Part shown: positions 58,230 to 64,000 of the stretch, in pieces
Position numbering within the stretch: position 1 is the stretch's first letter
How the letters are laid out: the number at the start of each line of letters is the position of its first letter
NCBI GenBank assembly: GCA_030549775.1
Contig: CM060176.1
Span: forward strand, 95,037,815 to 95,101,814
Length of the DNA: 64,000 nucleotides
Direction of reading: 5' to 3'
Origin: Tamarix chinensis
Taxonomy: Eukaryota; Streptophyta; Magnoliopsida; Caryophyllales; Tamaricaceae
Notes under the pieces: model-generated
The model's database searches: none
Told to the model about the DNA's origin: nothing
The model's input: the letters and a program-made list of their open reading frames with translations, nothing else
Translations under genes and position numbers: made by a program

Positions 58230-59260
58230 AGAAGTGGGTTTTTATAGAGAAAATAAAATTCTAAAAATCATGAGAAAATTTTAAAATTATAAGTACCACT
58301 TAGATTTGGAAGAGATGAAATTGAAATTTTCTATAAATCATGAGAAAATTTCTAAGTTATTAGCATTACTGAGATTTGGAAGGGAGAAAATTAATAGGGT
58401 AGAAAATTTTAATATGGTAATTGTTTACAAATAATGAGAAGATTTTAAAATTATTAATTAATACCGTTGAGATTTGGAAGGGAAGAAATTGATAGTGTAT
58501 AAAATTTAATGTGGTCACTATTTAAAAAAAAAATGAGAAAACATTGTAATTAGAAGTATCGTTAAGATTTGGAAGGGAAGAAATTGATACAATATGAAAA
58601 TTTAACGTGGTCACTATATAAAAAAAAGTGAGAAAATTTTAAAATTATTAATTAATACTATTAGGATTTGGAAGGGAGGACATTGATAGTGTAGAAAGTT
58701 TAACGTGGTGTGTATTTAAAAAAAATGTAAATTACCAAACATAGAAAAATATTATAGGTGGACAATAAAACAATACTCACTCTGCTTCTAAAAGAAAGTC
58801 ATCGTGATTTTTGAAGGCAAATTTTAACTATTTTTTTATCTTAAAATATAATACATTATGATATAAAAATACAGTTGTATATTCGTATTAAAAAAATACT
58901 TTTATAATATTATTTTTTCATACCTTTTGTAGATATATATTGAAAGATATTAATTATAAAAAATTATCATTGAAATTTGTGAGGACTTCCATATAAAAAC
59001 AAAGGGAGTATTTCATTATGTTTTTGTAATCTTGAAATTAAAATAAATGATTTATTAAGTGATAAATATAGAAATCATAAGAAAAAATTGAAATTATAAG
59101 TACTGTTGAGATTTGGAAGGAAGATAGTTGGAAAGTTCTAGAAATCATGAGAAAGATTTGAAATTATTAGTACATTTGGAAGGGAGCAAATTGATAGGGT
59201 AGGAAAATATAACGTTATTATTGTAATCGATGTTTAACTTGTTTTATTATAGAAAAAGAA
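58230..59260 (-). repeat. Degenerate ~100-bp repeat array, right arm part 1
   Basis: Reverse-complement copies of the left-arm array (tgagaaaattttaaaattat..agtac..ttgagatttggaagg), about seven units, with a MITE inside. Confidence 0.75.
58776..59008. mobile_element. Stowaway-type MITE, right-arm copy
   Basis: 233 bp: CTCACTCTGCTTCTAAAAG ... ACAAAGGGAG with TA outside. Counterpart of 38,076-38,310 in reverse. Confidence 0.85.
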
Positions 59261-59489
59261 AGGGGAAAATATAGAAATTAAAATAAATGGATCATTTAGT
59301 GTAGGGCTTAAGTGATTTAATGTGTATATGTATTTGAATTTTTATAGGAAAAAATCTATAAATTATGAGAATGCTTGTGAGAAAAATGGTAAAATTCTAG
59401 AAGTTTTTGTTATGATATGTTACTATAAAGTTAAGATTTTATTAATCATATTTGTTACTCTCTTTATTTCACAATATAAAATATATTAT

Positions 59490-59499
59490 GTTTATGACT
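59490..59499. other. Empty LINE target site
   Basis: gtttatgact within atattatgtttatgactttatttca. It is the uninterrupted version of the site occupied by the LINE at 36,312-37,581 in the left arm. Confidence 0.85.
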
Positions 59500-59889
59500 T
59501 TATTTCATAATATAAGTCATTTTACATTATTATAAATTAAAAGGATATATTTTAATAATTATATATGTGATAAGTTGAGGATTTCCATTAATGGAAAAAA
59601 GGAGCAAATATATAATCTTTAAATAATATGATAATGTGTTTATAGATTAATCACTAGAAATTAATAGATATAATCAAAGGAACATTTTCACCTAGTTGTA
59701 ACCTACTTAATTAAACTGAAAAGAAAATTTTATATTCATTATAATGAGTAAAGAGTTGAGAAGTATGTGCCTCAGGGAGAAAATCAATTTGCGAAGAGTA
59801 TCCTTAATTCACGAAGGACCTTAAAAGTACTGAAAGAGAAAAAAGGTGAAGAGATTGAGGGGAAAGAAAATAGTGTAGGAGTGATTCCT

Positions 59890-60056
59890 TCCCAAAAGGC
59901 GAAATCCCTCGCCTTAAGGGCCCCCAACCTGCCAGCCCGACAGCCTGATTGGAGGAGGTAAATCACGATAGTCAGCGGTCAAGGAGCAGGTGCCCACCCC
60001 GTGGTGCCCACAAGGAGCCACCCCCACATTGGAGGGTTGAAACTCCCTCGCCTTAA
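59890..60056. mobile_element. GC-rich private insertion in the right arm
   Basis: Sequence between gtaggagtgattc and ttttgtagggaaaag, replaced in the left arm by ~20 AT-rich bases. About 165 bp, strongly GC-rich in an AT-rich setting, with the 12-mer ccctcgccttaa at 59,906-59,917 and again at 60,045-60,056. A ggtgcccaccccgtggtgcc stretch lies inside. On the reverse strand gtttcaaccctcc near one end is reminiscent of a pol III B box, so a SINE fragment is possible. No poly-A tail or clean target duplication. Confidence 0.4.
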
Positions 60057-60079
60057 CTGTATTGATAATTTTTTGTAGG

Positions 60080-61000
60080 GAAAAGAAAATTATAAAAATA
60101 ATGGAAATTTTTTTAAATTGTCAATACAGTTAATAGTTGGAAGAGAAAAAATTAAAAAAATAATTAGTATAGTTGGAATGGAAAATAATATAAAATTTTT
60201 ATAATAATTTTACATGGAAAATTCCATGTAAAATTATTATACAATTATAGAAATCATGAGAAAATTTTAAAATTATTAGTACCATTGGAATTTGGAATGG
60301 AGCAAGTTGATAGAGTAGGAAAATTTTAATGTGATCATTTTTTTAAAAAGTGAGAAATTTTTGAATTTGAAATTATTAGTATAGTTGAGATTTGGAAGGA
60401 ATAAAATTCTTAGGGTAGAAAATTTTAATGTGGTAACTATTTCAAAAAAGTGAGAAAATTTGTAATTATTGCTACAATTGGGATTTGGAAGGGAAAAAAT
60501 TGATATGATAGAAAAATTTAATGTGGTCACTACTTAAAAATAGTGAGAAAATTTTGAAATTATTAGCATTGTTGAGATTTGGAAGGGAAATTTTGATAAA
60601 TTATAGAAATCATGAGAATATTTTAAAATCATTAGTACAATTGAGATTTGGAAGGAAGAAAATTGATGGGGTGGAAAATTTTAATGTTATAACAAGGAAA
60701 TACACCTAGAAATTAAAATCAATGACTTATTGACTGTGGGCCTTAAGTGATTCAATATATATATTTATAAATTTGAAATTTTATTGGAAAAAGTAAAATC
60801 TAAAAATTATTAAAAAAAACTTGTGAGTACAATCATGAGAAATTATTAGTAGAGTTGAAATTTGGAAGAGGAAGGAAATTGAAAAATTCTAGAAATCATG
60901 AGAAAAGTTTGAAATTATTGGTAATATTAGAATTTGGAATTGAGGAAATTCATATGGCAGGGGAAAAAACAATAATGTTGTTGTTGTTACTACTAATTTT
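60080..61000 (-). repeat. Degenerate ~100-bp repeat array, right arm part 2
   Basis: About eight reverse-complement units, counterpart of 35,100-35,900. A 25-base inverted pair near 60,195-60,245 (tacatggaaaattcc / ggaattttccatgta type) lies inside. Confidence 0.75.
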
Positions 61001-61700
61001 GGAGGAAGGATGAAAATCCAAGATTGCAAGGCTAATCTGAGTCGATCATATGGTAGCTAATACCTCTAACCAAATCAAAAAATAAGTGATCCCTAGTACA
61101 ATGAGGGGGGTTGTCATAAAAGTGCAAGCTAAAGGAAAGACGGTGGCCAAGTCTTTTCGTAAGAATAAACCACCCGACTTGAACTAAACTAAGCCATGAA
61201 AGACCTACATACTTACACGATCATCAACATCGAAAGGAATCTCGAGAAATGTGTCCAAAGAAGATAAATTAACTGCCAGAGTAGAATTACAACATACCAT
61301 CACATGACTATATTGTCGATTCATAGCTTCCTGAAGGACATAAAAAAAAATTCCCCATAACTAAGCCATAAGAATCGAATCCGCATCCACACGGGCAACT
61401 CCACCTGAAGCTATTCTACCTGAGTTAGATAATGCACTCCCATCAACATTAAGTTTAATAACATTTATTGGAGGGGGATCCTAGCTCAAAACACAACTCT
61501 TCTTACCACTTCGAGAATGCATGTGTCAATCAATTGCCACACAACAAATTCGTCTTTCACAAAGCTTTGAATCTGTCTAACTGTCTCACTATAATGAGCT
61601 TCATTCCCATAGAAAAAAAATCTTCTATTATGATAAGACCATGGATATAAGCAAGTTGTGATAAACCAATTCACACAAGGTGGTTCATCCTTGTTCACAC
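61001..61700 (-). pseudogene. LINE RNase H remnant, right-arm copy
   Basis: Counterpart of 34,395-35,075 in reverse. It reads GNEAHYSETVRQIQSFVKDE, FVVWQLIDTCILEVVRR, then INVIKLNVDGSALSNSG-like sequence near 61,450-61,400. Both copies are broken, so the damage is at least partly older than the duplication. Confidence 0.65.
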
Positions 61701-62248
61701 TTTGAGTTTTCTTTTATTATAAAAAAGAAAAATAAATCTAGAAATTAAATACAAGAAAATTTTTAAAGTATTAGTATTGATGGGATTCGGAATGAAAGAT
61801 GTTGATAGGGGAGAAAATTTTAATCTTAGAATGTTACGTATGCTTGACATGTTTTATTACAAGAGAAAGGAAAGATGAAGAAAATGTATAAATTAAAATC
61901 AATGGATTATTAAATGTGGATTTTAAGTGATTATATTTAGATTTAAATTCTTATAGGAAAAAGGGAAAACTAATATGAGAAAAATTATGAAGAAAAATGT
62001 AAAATTTCAGAAAATTGTGTTCCTTATTATTAATTTAAGACGGCAAGAAACTAAGAGATCTAATGGAGATCTTGTTTATATTTTACTCACTACTTTGATT
62101 GTATGCAATTCCGCTATTCTGCATTTATTAAACAAGATTTTTTTTTTTTGGTTTCTCCCCTTTATATTCCTTTTCTTCTCTATCTTTATTTATGCGTTGT
62201 TAATTCTTATAGCAGGTATAACGTTGTTGATAGCATTGTTTCCATTGG
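61701..62248. other. Right-arm DNA, no gene
   Basis: Mirrors 33,760-34,390. Open frames of 116 and 92 codons here are AT-rich chance frames with no counterpart frame in the left arm. Confidence 0.5.
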
Positions 62249-62918
62249 ATTTGCTTTGGAATTGGAGGCATCAATTATTATACTTTTTATTTCATCTAAA
62301 GATAAATACTCCGGAAAAGTCTTAACATCTCTTCACGTCATTGCCGGTCAACTTCATCCCTTCCATCTTCATTCACTGTAACTTTCAATTTTTATCTCAC
62401 TTGGAATCCATCCATTAATGAACGTCTGACCTCTGTTTATTAGTAAATTATTTTCTCAAATCAGAAGAGGACTGTAGCAATAAAAAATGTAGTGATGACG
62501 TCGACCGCAGCAGCACAGACAATTTCACACAAGAAGGGTAATTTCACAGTCACTACTCAAACTATTCTTTTAAACGCTAAGTCTTTGTTTAATTCTAGTA
62601 AAGTCGTGAGTATAGAAAAAGAAGTTGGATGGAAGTTTATTTATTGTGTTTGGTTGCTGATAAAGACGGAGGGAAAGAAAGTGATAAAAAAAAAAAATTA
62701 GTTGAAGAGAGTTGTATTACGACCATTTTCCTATCGCAAGGCTGAGGAGAATATAATAAAAACAGGTGATGCATCACGTACATAGGATTAATTTCCCAAA
62801 GTATATAATTAAATCTTAAATTATTAGTGACTAAGTAATTATTGCTTTCCTTAACATTTTCCTTTTCTCACAAAACCAAACATGAGGAATTATTCTCTTA
62901 AAATATATTATCCAGGAA
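62249..62918. other. Right-arm private block of ~670 bp
   Basis: The left arm reads straight through (rc gatagcattgtttcc|aacatcaaacgacc). Here ~670 bp separate gatagcattgtttcc from aacatcaaacgacc. It is either an insertion here or a deletion in the left arm. No inverted ends or clear target duplication, and no coding motif. Confidence 0.65.
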
Positions 62919-63142
62919 TTTATCCCAACATCAAACGACCGGCAAAGTGGAACCCTTCTCCTTCCCCTCCCCCCCCCCCCAGCCTGCTTTCCTTTTCATT
63001 TTCCTTTCTTGCAAGTTTCCAAGAACCAAATGGAACGTCTACGTTTTATGAAATTTTATACCAAACTCCTTAAGCCATCGAGTATTTATAGTTAGCAACT
63101 CTAATGCTAATTGATCCTAGTAAATACTAGACGCTAGTAAGT

Positions 63143-63373
63143 GCTTGTTTGGTTTTACTTAGAAAAAATAATTTTTTAGATAATTAATTATAAAAGTAAT
63201 TATAGATAAAAATAAGTGTTTGGTTTTACTTTTAATAAATAATTATAAAAAAGTGATTAGAAAAAATTACTTTTTAAAAGTAATAATATGTAAATAATTT
63301 TTATCTACTTTTCCAAACTACTTATACAATACTATAACCTTGCGGCACGGTACTTCTTTAAAAAAAAATTCGT
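63143..63373. other. AT-rich DNA outside the right arm
   Basis: Contains an imperfect direct repeat (tgtttggttttact at ~63,148 and ~63,212, ~64 bp apart). No gene. Confidence 0.5.
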
Positions 63374-63838
63374 TCATTTCCCCCACCCCCGTGTCTCTTT
63401 CTCTATTCTGGTAAACTGAGAACAGACGCGACAAACACCCCCTACCGGCACAGCGTACCCGAAGTGCATGACCCCTTCACTACCAACCGAATCACAACTA
63501 CAGGGCAAAGGCACCCACAGCTTCTGGCCGACCTCGATCAAGTTCCTGTTTTTGATCCCGTTGTACTCCGCGATCATATCGACGGACGACAACCCGGAGA
63601 AAACCTCGACGGTGATGTGATACAGCCCGTCGTCCTTGACCACGGAATAAATCGACCGTTTCGCCGACACTCCTTTCCCGCCGCGGCAGAGGCAGGGGAA
63701 CGAGATCTTGATCGATTGTTCGGCTTTGATTGTGGTGTTTGGTGGCGTCGACGGGGGGAGGTTATTCTTCCTATTCTCCTTCAAAATCCAGTACCACCGG
63801 ACGGACGTTCCATAAGAAAATGGCAATTGACCGCTCAT
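63374..63838 (-). pseudogene. LysM domain protein fragment (LYM2/CEBiP-like)
   Basis: Open for 154 codons. Residues ~26-50 (NNLPPSTPPNTTIKAEQSI, then FPCLC) and 62-116 (a LysM unit with IYSVVKDDGLYHI, IAEYNGIKNRNLIEVGQKLW, then PLPCSC and CDSVGSEGVMHFG) match the plant LYM/CEBiP ectodomain, including the CxC motifs that form disulfides. The family consists of GPI-anchored or secreted plasma-membrane proteins that bind chitin or peptidoglycan fragments. Only one LysM and its flanks remain. Homology starts abruptly at ~63,765 (no signal peptide in frame) and stops at ~63,437, after which the frame runs into unrelated codons to a stop at 63,374. So the gene is cut at both sides, and probably dead unless spliced to exons beyond the window. 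It lies just outside the right arm, with no copy beyond the left arm. Confidence 0.7.
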
Positions 63839-64000
63839 GAAAACATAGAAGCCAGTAGAAACTCAAAACCCAGCAGGCCGGGGCCCCCCACACGCAGGAC
63901 AGAGGAGGAGGATTAGCAAAAACAGAGGGAATTAATTGGAGGCAGGGAGTTAAAGAGGGGAAGGGGCGAGAGAGTAAGGAGGATGAATATGACAGATAAT

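Larger units (their letters stand above)
47513..63142 (-). repeat. Large inverted duplication, right arm
   Basis: Reverse-complement partner of 33,501-41,626. After removing the copia insertion (7.85 kb incl. one target copy) and a ~0.67-kb private block it is ~7.1 kb, close to the left arm without its LINE (~6.86 kb). Arm-specific insertions and ~10% divergence rule out a mis-assembly. Confidence 0.9.

Noticed and set aside
33501..63142. Giant DNA transposon with 8-kb terminal inverted repeats
   Set aside because: No matching target duplication at the outer edges, no transposase in the spacer, and the arms are ordinary repeat-filled DNA. A genomic inverted duplication explains it better.
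33501..63142. Assembly artefact (false palindrome)
   Set aside because: The arms differ by about a tenth of their bases where compared and each has private insertions with intact target sites in the other.
63464..63916. 150-codon plus-strand frame
   Set aside because: Shadow of the LysM frame on the opposite strand, which has the recognisable domain.

Overview
This is nuclear DNA of a flowering plant. The evidence is an intron-containing PATRONUS-like (plant securin) gene, a LysM receptor-like fragment of the LYM2/CEBiP kind, Ty1/copia elements primed by initiator Met-tRNA, plant LINEs with zf-RVT and RNase H tails, hAT and Stowaway-type elements, and very AT-rich spacers. The species cannot be named from the sequence. 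Only one gene looks intact; almost everything else is transposon remains.

Layout. (1) 1-8.4 kb: two decayed LINE remnants on the minus strand, one long-terminal-repeat (LTR) end, a GT microsatellite and unassigned AT-rich DNA. (2) 8.4-30.1 kb: a pile of very large LTR-like units with no gag or pol. Two are complete solo LTRs (4,651 and 5,043 bp), each flanked by a 5-bp target duplication, and both lie inside an older plus-strand unit. All share a polypurine/polypyrimidine block, strand-biased tandem repeats, trinucleotide microsatellites, and a minisatellite built on a dyad (CCGGTCCACCGG) followed by AATAATAGTGG. (3) 30.1-33.5 kb: AT-rich DNA, no gene. (4) 33.5-63.1 kb: a large inverted duplication. 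The left arm is 33,501-41,626 and the right arm 47,513-63,142, with a shared core of roughly 6.9 kb and about 89% identity over the one 205-bp stretch I compared base by base. The spacer is 5.9 kb. (5) 63.1-64 kb: a truncated LysM gene fragment.

The spacer of the inverted duplication holds the PATRONUS-like gene (four coding exons, 250 aa, minus strand), an old LINE, a copia remnant with its LTR, a 178-bp solo LTR and a Stowaway MITE. Insertions date the structure. A Stowaway MITE, a LINE RNase H remnant, an exon-like ORF and a degenerate ~100-bp repeat occur in both arms, so they predate the duplication. A 1.27-kb LINE is only in the left arm, and a 7.85-kb copia element only in the right arm; in each case the unoccupied target site survives in the other arm. 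The copia element in turn carries a 3.19-kb non-autonomous hAT element with an 8-bp target duplication, and that carries a fold-back MITE.

The most interesting items are the inverted duplication around a securin-like gene, which could fold or be read as a hairpin, and the dyad minisatellite conserved across diverged giant LTRs. I found no operon-like system, CRISPR array, tRNA or rRNA.
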